A stretch of DNA of 64,000 nt, taken from positions 1,952,739-2,016,738 of the forward strand of contig OY747715.1 of NCBI GenBank assembly GCA_963556495.2, in the 5' to 3' direction. Positions 48,601 through 60,300 of the stretch are shown piece by piece. This DNA comes from Valencia hispanica. Taxonomy: Eukaryota > Chordata > Actinopteri > Cyprinodontiformes > Valenciidae. The notes under the pieces are model-generated. The model worked only from the letters and a program-made list of their open reading frames with translations, ran no database searches and was not told the DNA's origin. How positions within the stretch are numbered: the first letter of the stretch is position 1; each line of letters opens with the position of its first letter. Made by a program: the position numbers and the translations under genes.

Positions 48601-51600
48601 CTCCTCCTCCTCTTCTTCTCCTCCTCTTCTCCTCCTCCTCTTCTCCTCCTCCTCCTCCTCCTCTTCTCCTCCTCCTCTTCTTCTCCTCCTCTTCTCCTCC
48701 TCCTCTCCTCCTCATCTCCTTGTCCTCCTCCTCCTCTTCTTCTCCTCCTCCTCTTCTTCTTCTCCTCCTCCTCTTCTTCTCCTCCTCCTCCTCCTCTTCT
48801 TCTCCTCCTCCTCTTCTTCTCCTCCTCCTCCTCTTCTTCTCCTCCTCTTCTTCTTCTCCTCCTCCTCTTCTTCTCATCCTCCTCTTCTCCTCCTCCTCCT
48901 CTTCTTCTCCTCCTCTTCTCCTCCTCCTCTTCTTCTCCTCCTCTTCTTCTCCTCCTCTTCTCCTCCTCCTCTTCTCCTCCTCCTCCTCCTCTTCTCCCCC
49001 TCCTCTTCTTCTCCTCCTCTTCTCCTCCTCCTCTCCTCCTCATCTCCTTGTCCTCCTCCTCCTCTTCTTCTCCTCCTCCTCTTCTTCTTCTCCCCCTCCT
49101 CTTCTTCTCCTCCTCTTCTCCTCCTCCTCTCCTTGTCCTCCTCCTCCTCTTCTTCTCCTCCTCCTCTTCTTCTTCTCCCCCTCCTCTTCTTCTCCTCCTC
49201 CTCCTCCTCTTCTTCTTCTCCTCCTCTTCTCCTCCTCCTCTTCTCCTCCTCCTCCTCCTCCTCCTCTTCTCCTCCTCCTCTTCTTCTCCTCCTCTTCTCC
49301 TCCTCCTCTCCTCCTCCTCTCCTTGTCCTCCTCCTCCTCTTCTCCTCCTCCTCCTCTTCTTCTTCTCCCCCTCCTCTTCTTCTTCTCCTCCTCCTTCTCC
49401 TCCTCCTCTTCTTCTTCTTCTCCTTCTCCTCCTCTCCTTCTCCTCCTCCTCCTCTTCTCCTCCTCCTCTTCTTCTCCTCCTCCTCTTCTTCTCCTCCTCT
49501 TCTTCTTCTCCTCCTCCTCTTCTTCTTCTCCTTCTCCTTCTCCTCCTCCTCCTCTTCTCCTCCTTCTCCTCCTCTCCTTCTCCTCCTCCTCCTCTCCTTC
49601 TCCTCCTCCTCTTCTTCTTCTCCTTCTCCTTCTCCTCCTCCTCCTCTCCTTCTCCTCCTCCTCCTCTCCTCCTCCTCCTCTTCTTCTCCTCCTCCTCCTC
49701 TTCTTCTCCTCCTCCTCTTCTTCTCCTCCTCCTCCTCCTCTTCTTCTCCTCCTCCTCTTCTTCTCCTCCTCCTCTTCTTCTTCTCCTCCTCCTCTTCTTC
49801 TCTTCTCCTCCTCCTCCTCTTCTTCTCCTCCTCCTCCTCTTCTTCTCCTCCTCCTCTTCTTCTCCTCCTCCTCTTCTTCTTCTCCTTCTCCTCCTCCTCC
49901 TCCTCTTCTTCTTCTCCTCCCTCCTCTTCTCCTCCTCCTCCTCTTCTCCTCCTCTTCTTCTCCTCCTCCTCCTCCTCCTCCTCTTCTTCTCCTCCTCCTC
50001 CTCCTCTTCTCCTTCTCCTCCTCCTCTTCTTCTCCTCCTCTTCTCCTCCTCCTCTTCTTCTTCTTCTTCTCCTCCTCCTCCCTCTCCTTGTCCTCCTCCT
50101 CTTCTTCTTCTCCCCCTCCTCCTCTCCTTGTCCTCCTCCTCCTCTCCTTCTCCTCCTCCTCCTCTTCTTCTCCTCCTCCTCTTCTTCTCCTCCTCCTCCT
50201 CTTCTTCTCCTCCTCCTCCTCTTCTTCTCCTCCTCTTCTTCTTCTCCTCCTCTTCTTCTTCTTCTCCTCCTCTTCTTCTTCTTCTCCTCCTCCTCTTCTT
50301 CTCCTCCTCTTCTTCTTCTCCTCCTCCTCTTCTTCTCCTCCTCCTCCTCCTCTTCTTCTCCTCCTCCTCCTCTTCTTCTCCTCCTCTTCTTCTTCTCCTC
50401 CTCCTCTTCTTCTCCTCCTCCTCCTCTCCTCCTCCTCCTCTTCTTCTCCTCCTCTTCTCCTCCTCCTCTTCTCCTCCTCCTCTTCTTCTCCTCCTCTTCT
50501 CCTCCTCCTCTTCTCCTCCTCCTCCTCCTCCTCCTCCTCCTCTTCTCCTCCTCCTCTTCTTCTCCTCCTCTTCTCCTCCTCCTCTCCTCCTCCTCTCCTT
50601 GTCCTCCTCCTCCTCTTCTTCTCCTCCTCCTCTTCTTCTTCTCCCCCTCCTCTTCTTCTCCTCCTCCTCCTCCTCCTCTTCTTCTCCTCCTCCTCTTCTT
50701 CTTCTCCTCCTCTTCTTCTTCTCCTCCTCCTCTTCTTCTCCTCCTCTTCTTCTTCTCCTCCTCCTCTTCTTCTCATCCTCCTCTTCTCCTCCTCCTCCTC
50801 TTCTTCTCCTCCTCTTCTCCTCCTCCTCTTCTCCTCCTCCTCTTCTTCTCCTCCTCTTCTCCTCCTCCTCTTCTCCTCCTCCTCCTCCTCCTCTTCTCCT
50901 CCTCCTCTTCTTCTCCTCCTCTTCTCCTCCTCCTCTTCTTCTCCTCCTCTTCTCCTCCTCCTCTCCTCCTCCTCTCCTTGTCCTCCTCCTCCTCTTCTTC
51001 TCCTCCTCCTCTTCTTCTTCTCCCCCTCCTCTTCTTCTTCTCCTCCTCTTCTCCTCCTCCTCTTCTTCTCCTCCTCTTCTCCTCCTCCTCTCCTCCTCCT
51101 CTCCTTGTCCTCCTCCTCCTCTTCTTCTCCTCCTCCTCTTCTTCTTCTCCCCCTCCTCTTCTTCTCCTCCTCCTCCTCCTCTTCTTCTTCTCCTCCTCTT
51201 CTCCTCCTCCTCTTCTCCTCCTCCTCCTCCTCCTCCTCTTCTCCTCCTCCTCTTCTTCTCCTCCTCTTCTCCTCCTCCTCTCCTCCTCCTCTCCTTGTCC
51301 TCCTCCTCCTCTTCTTCTCCTCCTCTTCTCCTCCTCCTCTTCTCCTCCTCCTCCTCTTCTCCTCCTCCTCTTCTTCTCCTCCTCTTCTCCTCCTCCTCTT
51401 CTCCTCCTCCTCTTCTTCTTCTCCTTCTCCTCCTCCTCTTCTTCTCCTCCTCTTCTCCTCCTCCTCTCCTCCTCCTCTTCTTCTTCTCCTCCTCCTCTTC
51501 TTCTTCTCCTTCTCCTTCTCCTCCTCCTCCTCTTCTTCTTCTCCTCCTCCTCCTCTCCTTCTCCTCCTCCTCCTCTCCTTCTCCTCCTCCTCCTCCTCTT

Positions 51601-52243
51601 CTCCTCCTACTCTTCTTCTTCTTCTTCTCCTCCTCCTCTTCTCCTCCTCCTCCTCCTCTTCTTCTTCTCCTTCTCCTTCTCCTCCTCCTCCTCTTCTTCT
51701 TCTCCTCTCCTCCTCTCCTTCTCCTCCTCCTCCTCTCCTTCTCCTCCTCCTCCTCTTCTTCTTCTCCTTCTCCTTCTCCTCCTCCTCCTCTCCTTTTCCT
51801 CCTCCTCCTCCTCTTCTCCTCCTACTCTTCTTCTTCTTCTTCTCCTTCTCCTCCTCTCCTTCTCCTCCTCCTCCTCTCCTTCTCCTCCTCCTCCTCCTCC
51901 TCTCCTTCTCCTCCTCCTCCTCTTCTTCTTCTCCTTCTCCTTCTCCTCCTCCTCCTCTCCTTTTCCTCCTCCTCCTCCTCTTCTCCTCCTACTCTTCTTC
52001 TTCTTCTTCTCCTTCTCCTCCTCTCCTTCTCCTCCTCCTCCTCTCCTTCTCCTCCTCCTCCTCCTCCTCTCCTTCTCCTCCTCCTCCTCTTCTTCTTCTC
52101 CTCCTCCTCTTCTTCTCCTCCTCCTCTTCTTCTCCTCCTCCTCCTCTTCTTCTTCTCCTCCTCCTCTTCTTCTCCTCCTCCTCCTCTTCTTCTCCTCCTC
52201 CTCTTCTTCTTCTCCTCCTCCTCTCCTTCTCCTCCTCCTCCTT
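45645..52243. repeat. 6.6-kb polypyrimidine/polypurine tract (TCC/TTC)
   Basis: The plus strand is almost wholly C and T in TCC and TTC triplets. Rare interruptions recur in fixed contexts: CTCCTTGTCCTCC (at least 12 times from 47206 to 51300), CTCATCCTCC and CTACTCTTC. Open frames exceeding 2,200 codons (Ser/Leu/Pro/Phe on +, Arg/Glu/Gly on -) are simple-repeat artefacts. A tract this long and pure can form intramolecular triplex (H-DNA). It ends exactly at the 5' edge of a Tx1-clade LINE. Confidence 0.97.
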
Positions 52244-55200
52244 GATTGACTGGAACAAAGAATGGAGGGGAAGGTTGTTTTGGATCAAAGCTCATCAGCA
52301 AATGTGTTGTTTTCTGAAAATCTTTACTCCAACTCTGTGTCTAGAGTCCTTTGTCAGAGCGCTCTGGCTGTATCAGCTTCTGTCTTCTTAAATATTTATG
52401 CTCCTACTGTGGGTGCGGAGACAGTAAGGTTTTTTAACACTGTAAATGGAAACTTGAAAGGCCTCAAAGCTACGGACTATCTAATTTTGGGAGGGGATCT
52501 TAATTGCGCGGTAGATCAGAGTTTGGACCGGAACCACTTGGAGCCTCATTTACCATCAATGCGTTCCCTGAAGCAGCTGGTCAGCAGTCATGGTCTGGTG
52601 GATGTTTGGAGAGGGACGCACACAGACTGCAGACAGTACACATGGTCTCACCACAAGGAAGGTAGGATCTCGTTAGCTCGTTTAGACCCTTTTTATTGTT
52701 TTTCACATCATTTTAATATGATCATTACATGTAGAATTTTACCTGTTGGTTTCACTGATCATGCCCTAGTTGAATGTGTGCTAACACAGTTGGATGTGTC
52801 TCACAAGAGTGCATGTTGGAAGTTTAATGTTAATTTGATCGCTGATAAGTGTTTTAGGGGTATTTTAGGGTTTTATTGGACTAATTTTAAACAAAGGAAA
52901 CATGATTTTACATCTTTAAGACAGTGGTGGGATCATGGGAAGGTAGAAATTAGGCAACTCTGTCAACAGTATCGTCTTGGTGTCATGCGTGACATCACCG
53001 GATCTATTAGGGATCTGGAGACAGATATAGTGGAGTGTGAGCGCTTATGCGAGTCCACAGGAAATCAAGGATATTTTGATCCTTAAGACTAAAAAAGCCA
53101 CGTTGGCGAACCTGCTTGACATGAAGGTGCAAGACGCGCTGGTTCGCTCTCGGATCAAAACCATATCACAGATGGATGCCTCTTCCAGCTTCTTCTTTGC
53201 GCTGGAAAAGAAACAAGGCCAAAAGAAAGTAATCCGATCTCTACTGTCGGATGATGGACTTGAACTGACTGAGCAGGCCAGGATAAGAGAGAGAGCTGTT
53301 GGTTTCGATCAGAGGGCACTGAAGGATTTTTTAACCGGATTGCCTGAAGTCTCTGCTGGGACTAACTCAACGTTGGCTGAGCCTTTTTCAACATGGGAAC
53401 TTGGTGCTGCCTTACGACTGATGCAGGGGCAGAAAACCCCTGGCATTGATGGCCTGACTGTTGAGTTTTACAAGGCTTATTGGGACATTTTCTCTGCAGA
53501 CTTGCTGGAAGTGTTCAACGAGTGCCTCAAAGATGGTGTCATGCCTTTGTCCTGTCGGAGAGCCGTCATCACCCTCCTGCCGAAGAAGGGAAACCTGAAG
53601 GACATTAAAAACTGGCGTCCAGTGTCATTGTTGTGCACTGATTATAAAATCCTGTCCAAAACATTGGCATTGAGCCTGCGAAGAGCAATGGAAGAGGTCA
53701 TCCATCGTGACCAGGCGTGCTGCGTGCCAGGCAGGTCCATGGTGGACAATGTCCACCTGATTCGTGATATTTTGAAAATCTCCAGTTCATTGGGAAAAAA
53801 TGTTGGTCTAATTTCACTAGATCAAGAAAAGGCCTTTGATCGCGTTGAACACTCCTTTTTGTGGGAAACCATGAAGAGTTTTGGGTTCAACGCTGATTTT
53901 ATAGCCATGATCAAGGTGTTGTACAGTGACATTGAGAGTATACTGAAGATTAATGGCAGTCTGTGTGCTCCTTTTAGGGTGTGTAGAGGTGTCAGGCAGG
54001 GATGTGCTCTATGCGCTCTCCTTAAAACCCCTCCTCTGTAGGCTTAGATCGGACATGAGCGGCATAACACTACCTGGCATTAACGATAGATTTGTTTTAT
54101 CAGCATATGCCGACGACGTCATTGTTTTTATAAAAGACCAGAATGACATTGGCACACTGACCGGCATTGTTGGGAAAATTTTAAAAGTGTCTTCAGCCAA
54201 AGTGAACTGGCAGAAGAGCGATGCGCTTTTGGCTGGGAGGTGGGATGGCCCCCTCCACCTGTACTACCTCTGAGTCTAAAATGGAAAACAGATGGGTTGA
54301 AATACCTCGGCATGCATTTAGGCAACGAACACGTCGTGAGGAAGAACTGGGGGATGGTGTTCTTGAAAAAGTTTCAGAAAAACTGGCAAAGCGGCGATGG
54401 GTACACCCCCAGCTGTCATACAAGGGAAGGGTAATAGTTTTAAATAATCTGGTGGCCTCTTTACTGTTACACCGACTGGTGTGCCTGGAGCCGCCCAATG
54501 GCTTGTTGGCTTAGATACAGTCAAGGATGGTAAGCTTCTTTTGGGATAAATTTCGCTGGGTACCGCAAGCCGTCCTTTTTCTGCCTCGCGAGGAGGGGGG
54601 TCAGGACCTGGTCCACCTGGCCAGCAGGGTGGCTGCTTTCAGGTTGCAATTTGCAAAGAGCCTCTTGTTTGGGAATGCTGATCTAGTGTGGAGAAGTGCG
54701 GCCTGGTATATTTTGAAGAGTCAAGGTGGTCTGGGTCTAGACTTTGAATGGTTTTTTACATGTTTTAAATGTCCAGTGTTGAATACCTTACCTAGCTTTT
54801 ATCAAGGGGTTTTTAAAGCGTGTGCTCTTTTTAAGTGGAAAAGGAGTGAGCACAAGTCTTTATATTGGCTGTTGAAGGAGCCCTTAGTGGCTGGTGCAAA
54901 ATGTGATATAAGCGTGGTTTGACAAGGATAATGTTTAGCTCGGAGATCGTAAACATCGGAAGGCTGATCCGGGTGGCGGGATCTACGTTGGCAGATGCCG
55001 TAGCCCTGGCTTCAACACTGAAGATTTCTTCAGTCAGACTGGCTCAGAAAGCGTTGGAACTGTGGAGGAAGAAGCTTTCGAAGCTTTCGAGTTCACGCTT
55101 CTACGAAGATGTAGTGAACTTGCTCCAGACTCATCGGATGACCCCCCAGATCTGGTGTTGACGCCTCCTTTCAAAGAGACTGATGGACCTCTGTTGTGGA

Positions 55201-55943
55201 GCGGAGAGGGAAAAGACACATCTCTTCGTAGCTTTGAAAGACACAACGTTTACAAGATTTGTGTGAAAGTGCTAAATCTGGAGCACTTGAAAGGAAGGCT
55301 GTCATCGGTTTGGGCCAATAGATTAAGAGGGTGTGAACCACAGTGGTCAACCATATACAGTCCCCCGCTGAAGAAAAGAACTGGGGATCTACAGTGGAGG
55401 ATTCTTCATGGGGCAATAGCCACAAACTCGTTTTTATCCAAATTTAATGCAAATGTGTCAAACGCCTGTCCTTTTGTAAAGCCCTTGAGAATGTTTTTCA
55501 TATCTTTGTTGAATGCAAGAGGCTTAAATCTCTCTTTAGTATCCTTAGGTGGATCTTTGGTAATTTTAGCATGTTTTTTTCTGACACAGTATTTATTGGG
55601 GGGGTGGGGAAGAGCAAGAAGCACAAAACTAGAAATGTGTTTGTGAATTTTTTAGTCGGTGAAGCCAAGTTGGCTATTTATTTATCTCCAAGGGACAAGT
55701 TGCAAGAAGGACAGGTGTGTGATGTGGTTTTACTGTGGAAAATCAATGTGAAGGCCAGACTTCGTTTGGAGTTTATATTCCACTCTGTGTGCCAAAATGT
55801 GGATGGTTTTGTGCAGAAGTGGGCTGAAAATGGAACGCTATGCAAAGTTGTTGATGGTGAATTAGAATTCAGCACCACATTGCAGTGATTATATCGCATG
55901 ATGTGACATGGAAATAATGTGTGAAGAAATGGTGGTTTAAAAA
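52244..55943 (+). mobile_element. Tx1-clade LINE (L1 group), 5'-truncated, frameshifted
   Basis: Starts inside the endonuclease domain (LNIYAPTVGAETVRFF, LILGGDLNCAVD, GFTDHALVECV at 52,246-53,086). The frame shifts near 53,080 and continues through the linker and reverse transcriptase: KTPGIDGLTVEFYKAYW, NWRPVSLLCTDYKILSK, ISLDQEKAFDRVEH, GVRQGCAL. A small deletion shifts the frame at about 54,015. It resumes LYALSLKPLLCRL and the intact catalytic SAYADDVIVFI. More shifts at about 54,240, 54,520 and 54,920 break the C-terminal region (FFWDKFRWVPQAVLFLPREE; LQWRILHGAIATN). The last stop is at 55,886. ORF1 and the first part of the endonuclease are missing. The 3' UTR is about 55 bp and runs into TTCCTC repeat. 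Motif order fits the Tx1 clade. Confidence 0.85.
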
Positions 55944-55982
55944 TCTTCTTCCTCTTCCTCTTCCTCTTCCTCTTCCTCCTCC
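55944..55982. repeat. short TTCCTC tract at 3' edge of the Tx1 LINE
   Basis: 39 uninterrupted pyrimidines, the same type as the 6.6-kb tract on the other side of the element. Confidence 0.9.
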
Positions 55983-56039
55983 ATGAGTAACCACGTTAGT
56001 GGCCAGGCATTGTTATTACACCACTTACCTTAAATCTTA

Positions 56040-56545
56040 AGTCTGACCATTGCTCATAAATTCAATAACAAATAAATTCGGAAATACAATCAGAAATAGC
56101 TAAATAAATGTTTAAATAAAAGTTTAAGTAAAATTGGAAGTAAATAAATACATATTTGAGAAAATAAATAGAAAAAACAAATAATTATGCATTTCTACCT
56201 GTATTAATTTATACACGTACTTATTTCCAAATGCATTTATTAATGTATTTATTTTTCCACATTTATTTAATTTCTTTTCAATGTTGGTAGGAACAGCCCT
56301 CCATTGTGGCCAACCCGCAGCCTAGCAACAAGATGGGTGGGCGTGGTCTCCAGCTGCTAATTTGCATAAAAGTGACAGAGCCTCTAAGCAGCTCATTCTG
56401 AAAGGAACTGAAATTGTCATGAATTTAGCTGGTGAAGTCGCTTTATGCGAGTCATTTGGTGCAAAGAGCATCATTAACATATTTTGCACGGAACATATAC
56501 CTATTATAACGTTTAATTTGAAACCAGGTTCTAGCAGCTTTGCTC
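56040..56545 (+). repeat. dispersed composite repeat, copy C (right part)
   Basis: AT-rich centre, then CAACAAGATGGGTGGGCGTG, AATTTGCATAAAAGTGACAG and CAGCTCATTCTGAAAGGAAC as in copy A at 13,430-13,520. The left portion with GTGACGTCAC is missing. Confidence 0.65.
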
Positions 56546-57299
56546 TTCTACCAGACTAATCTGATTTCAACCACAGTTTTCTTTCTTCACATCTTTATGA
56601 CCTGACATTTTAACAGGGGGACCTCTCAGAACCTTCAACCCATCAGAGAAACCTTCAGAACCAAACTGGACCGGGCTTCATTCGTCTGGAGCCCAGCTGG
56701 ACCCATGAGGAAAACATCTGATGAGGTTAAAGATAAAGTTCAGGTTGACCAAATATTAATCCAGTTTATTTTAATGAATTACATCAACTGACGCCAATAT
56801 CTGTTCTGATTCAGATGTTTTAGGAATAGACTGAATAAAACTGATTTTCCTTTTCTAAATATGAATAAGGCTGAAATAATAAAACATGTGACAACTTTGG
56901 ATGTTCTCTGAATAAAATACCTTAAATCTTTCAGTTTCTCTGTAGTTTAAAATGGAGTTGTAAAGCTCTTTGAGGGTCTCGAAAAGCGCTATATAAATGC
57001 AAGCCATTATTATTCTTATTATTCAAAAATCTGTAATAAAATGTAATTTATCAGAGGGATAAAAATGGATCCTTCAGCTCTAAAAGCTCAGGGCTCGTCT
57101 TTCCGCCCCATGATCTCCTCCTATGATGCCTCCTGGGAGCCTTTATTCTGTAAACAATGGAGAAATAGAGGTAAACATGAAAGCATCATGAAACTTTAGT
57201 AGGAACTGAAAGAATATCTGCTGGATGAGTTTAACTGGGTTTAGTCCAGGGGGAGAACCAAACACAACGACATCAGGAAGGTGGGGGGTCTACCTTGGA
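56546..57299. other. intergenic, upstream of Ly6 gene
   Basis: Contains a short LINE-like 3' end (GAAAAGCGCTATATAAATGC at about 56,980). Otherwise nothing recognised. Confidence 0.35.
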
Positions 57300-57306
57300 T
57301 ATAAAG
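57300..57306 (+). promoter_or_regulatory. TATA box of Ly6/uPAR gene
   Basis: TATAAAG, 47 bp upstream of the ATG at 57353. A start near 57,330 would give a leader of about 20 nt. Confidence 0.55.
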
Positions 57307-57352
57307 TAGATCAGTTCCTGGGTTTGGTACCAGAATCCAGCAGAACACCAGG

Positions 57353-60300
57353 ATGAAGCTGATCTGCTCTCTGACTTTGATCTGGACCCTCAGTGGATCA
57401 GGTAACTGCATCACAGAACGGCTGAGCATGATGGGAAAGTCCTTTTAGTGGCCAGGGCAGCATCACGAAGGGGTGGTGGGGTGGCAAAATGGATCTCATA
57501 TGATAACACTAATGATGACTTTGCATCAAGGAAGGCAAGAAACTATTTTGTTCGCAGGCACTCCAACTACACAGGGGATGATTATGTTCTTCTGCCTCTT
57601 CTTCTCCTCTCCTACACTGACCTGAGTTGACTGTTTTCTGGAATCCCCAGATGCTTTGACATACGCCAAGTTAGGGTATCCACAAGCGTAAAGTAAATTC
57701 TTCATTTGTTCATGTTCTTGGTCCTTTACTTCCCTCTCTGTGGGAACATTTTCAGCTCGGCGATGTATGGTTCTCACGACAGATAATAAATGTTCCAGTG
57801 GGTGATGGGAATCGAAACGCCGGTATTAGCCTGTGTGTGAGTTTCATTTTAATCTAAGTTGTTAGGCAACCAAACGGTCCAAAAACAGTGGCTTGTTCTC
57901 TGCTGCATCTCTTCTGGTGAACCTAATATTGTGGTTTATTGAGTTGATGTGTTTGGTAAAGGCTTCCACTTCCATGGTTTGTATTTTCACCAACATATCA
58001 GAACCAATGACTGGGTGGAGTTCCCTAATATGAGTTCAGTGCTCTGTTTTCCAATTCTTCCATGTAGAGATTTGCTACAATTGGAGAAACTGGAGATCCC
58101 ACGGTGCAGCCATGTTTCTTTCATGCAGAATTTGTCCTTGTATTTGAAGTAAGTATTTTCCCCACATACCATAGCGCAGTGGTTCCTAACCTTTTTTTGC
58201 TCGAGGACACCCTTGCCTGTGTTTAAGACAAGCCGGGATTGTATAAATGTCATATTTACAAATATAATTTTGGTGACCTCAGCACAGACAGAGTTTGAAA
58301 GCAAATTAAAACAAATAAGAACCAAATCACAGCAGAACGTAATAAGTTTCCATTTTAAAACCTGACAGAAAATGTGTGTTTTAAGTCTACTTTTAAAAAG
58401 TATCATCGGTGCAAAACATTAACTCAGGGTAACAAATAAACGGAAGAGCAGCGAGTTACACAGCGTTGATGCAGCAACTAGCCTGGTGTAAAAAAGAAGG
58501 GGGTGGACAGTTCTGTTGGGTCGGTAGATCTAACAGCGGCCCGGTTCAGCTCACCGATAATCAGGCCGTCCTTAAGATTGATGAAAGGGGAGAATTGGGC
58601 GAAAAAAATCATGTAGTGTGAACCAGGCATAGCAGATGAACAGGTCGAGTCAAAGGCTCGTCAGAAGGCAGACAACACATCAGTTTCATAGAAACAGTAT
58701 CAAATAAAAAATAATAAATGTCAATGTTTTTAGGAGATGTCAGTGAATCAGAAATCATATCTATTGTTTCCAAGTCAAAGAGTAAGACTTCCATTGACTG
58801 TGATGGAATAGATATGGTTATATTAAAAAAGACAATTGACTGTGTTGTCAAACCCCTTTGTTATATTTGTAATCTTTCCTTTAGAAGGGGTATTTTTCCA
58901 GATAGAATGAAGAGGGCAAAAGTTATTCCACTATTTAAAGCAGGAAATAAGCAAAGCTTCAATGACTATAGACCAGTTTCACTACTTTCACAATTTTCAA
59001 AAGTACTTGAAAAAACTTTTTGTTTACAAGTTGGACAGTTTTTTAGAAAAGCATCACCTGCTGAGTGAAAGCCAGTACGGCTTTAGGCAAAAAAGGTCCA
59101 CAGCGACTGCCTTAATGAATATTGAAGAAATAACAGCAACAGATGAAAAGAAATTCACAGTAGGAGTGTTTATTGATTTGAAAAAGGCATTTGATTCTTT
59201 GAATCATGATATTTAACTTTCTAAATTAAGTTTGAGTGGAATGAGTGGAATGGGCCTTAATAGGTTGAGAAGTTATCTGTATAACAGGAAACAATATTTG
59301 CAGTTAATTGATGTCAAATCTGAACTCATGGAAATTAAATGTGGGGTCCCACAGGGTTCTATTTTGGGACCTAAACTTTTTCTTTTATATATTAATGACA
59401 TTTGTGATGTTTCCAAACTATTACAGTTTGTTTTATTTGCAGATTATACTAATTTCTTCAGCTCGGGAAATAATATACAGAAACTAGCAAAATCCATTGC
59501 ATACGAAATGTCAAAAATGAGGAAATGGTTTGATGTAAATAAATTGTCATTGAATTTAAAAAAGACAAAATTTATGGTCTTTGGAAATAGGAAAATAAAT
59601 GAACCTGTTGCTTTATCCATAGAAGGAGTTGATATATAGAGAGTGTTTGAGTTTCGTTTTCTTGGTGTTATTATGGATGATAAGCTGTCATGGAAACCTC
59701 ACATAGCAAACATTAAAAGAAAAATCTCCCAAAACAATTTTGTTTTAAACAAAGTGAAGGAGGTATAGAAGTCTGGGGGAACACACATCAGACAAATATA
59801 AAACCTTTATTTATTTTACAGAAGAGAGCTAAAACAATTATCCATAAAGTTAACTAACGAGAACATACAAGCAAATTATTTGCTAAAATAAGAATATTAA
59901 AGTTAGAAGATTTGGTTAAGTTTCAAACACAAATAATTTTGTTTAAAGCAAGAAATAAAAGTTTACCAGAGAAAACACATCACCTTTATCAGTTAGAAAC
60001 AGAGTTCAGTAGGAGAAGGTGTCATTCTAAACATCAATTTGCACGTACAACAATAAAACAAACGTGCCCCTCAGTTATTGGAGTAAAATTGTGGAACTCA
60101 TTGCACGATAATCTTAAAAGTTGTAGTAATATTGATCAGTTTAAGTATAAGTATAAACAGGAGTATATTCAGTCAGTATTAATATGATGAGGTCCATGTT
60201 GCTTTTTGTTTTGTTTTTTCTCTATATGTATTGGATTGCTTGTTGTTTGCATGATTTATTATACTGCATGAATGCTGATATTTAAACTAACATTTTGTCT

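Noticed and set aside
45542..52391. Frames of over 2,200 codons in all + frames and Arg/Glu-rich frames on -
   Set aside because: Simple TCC/TTC repeat without stop codons; not protein genes.
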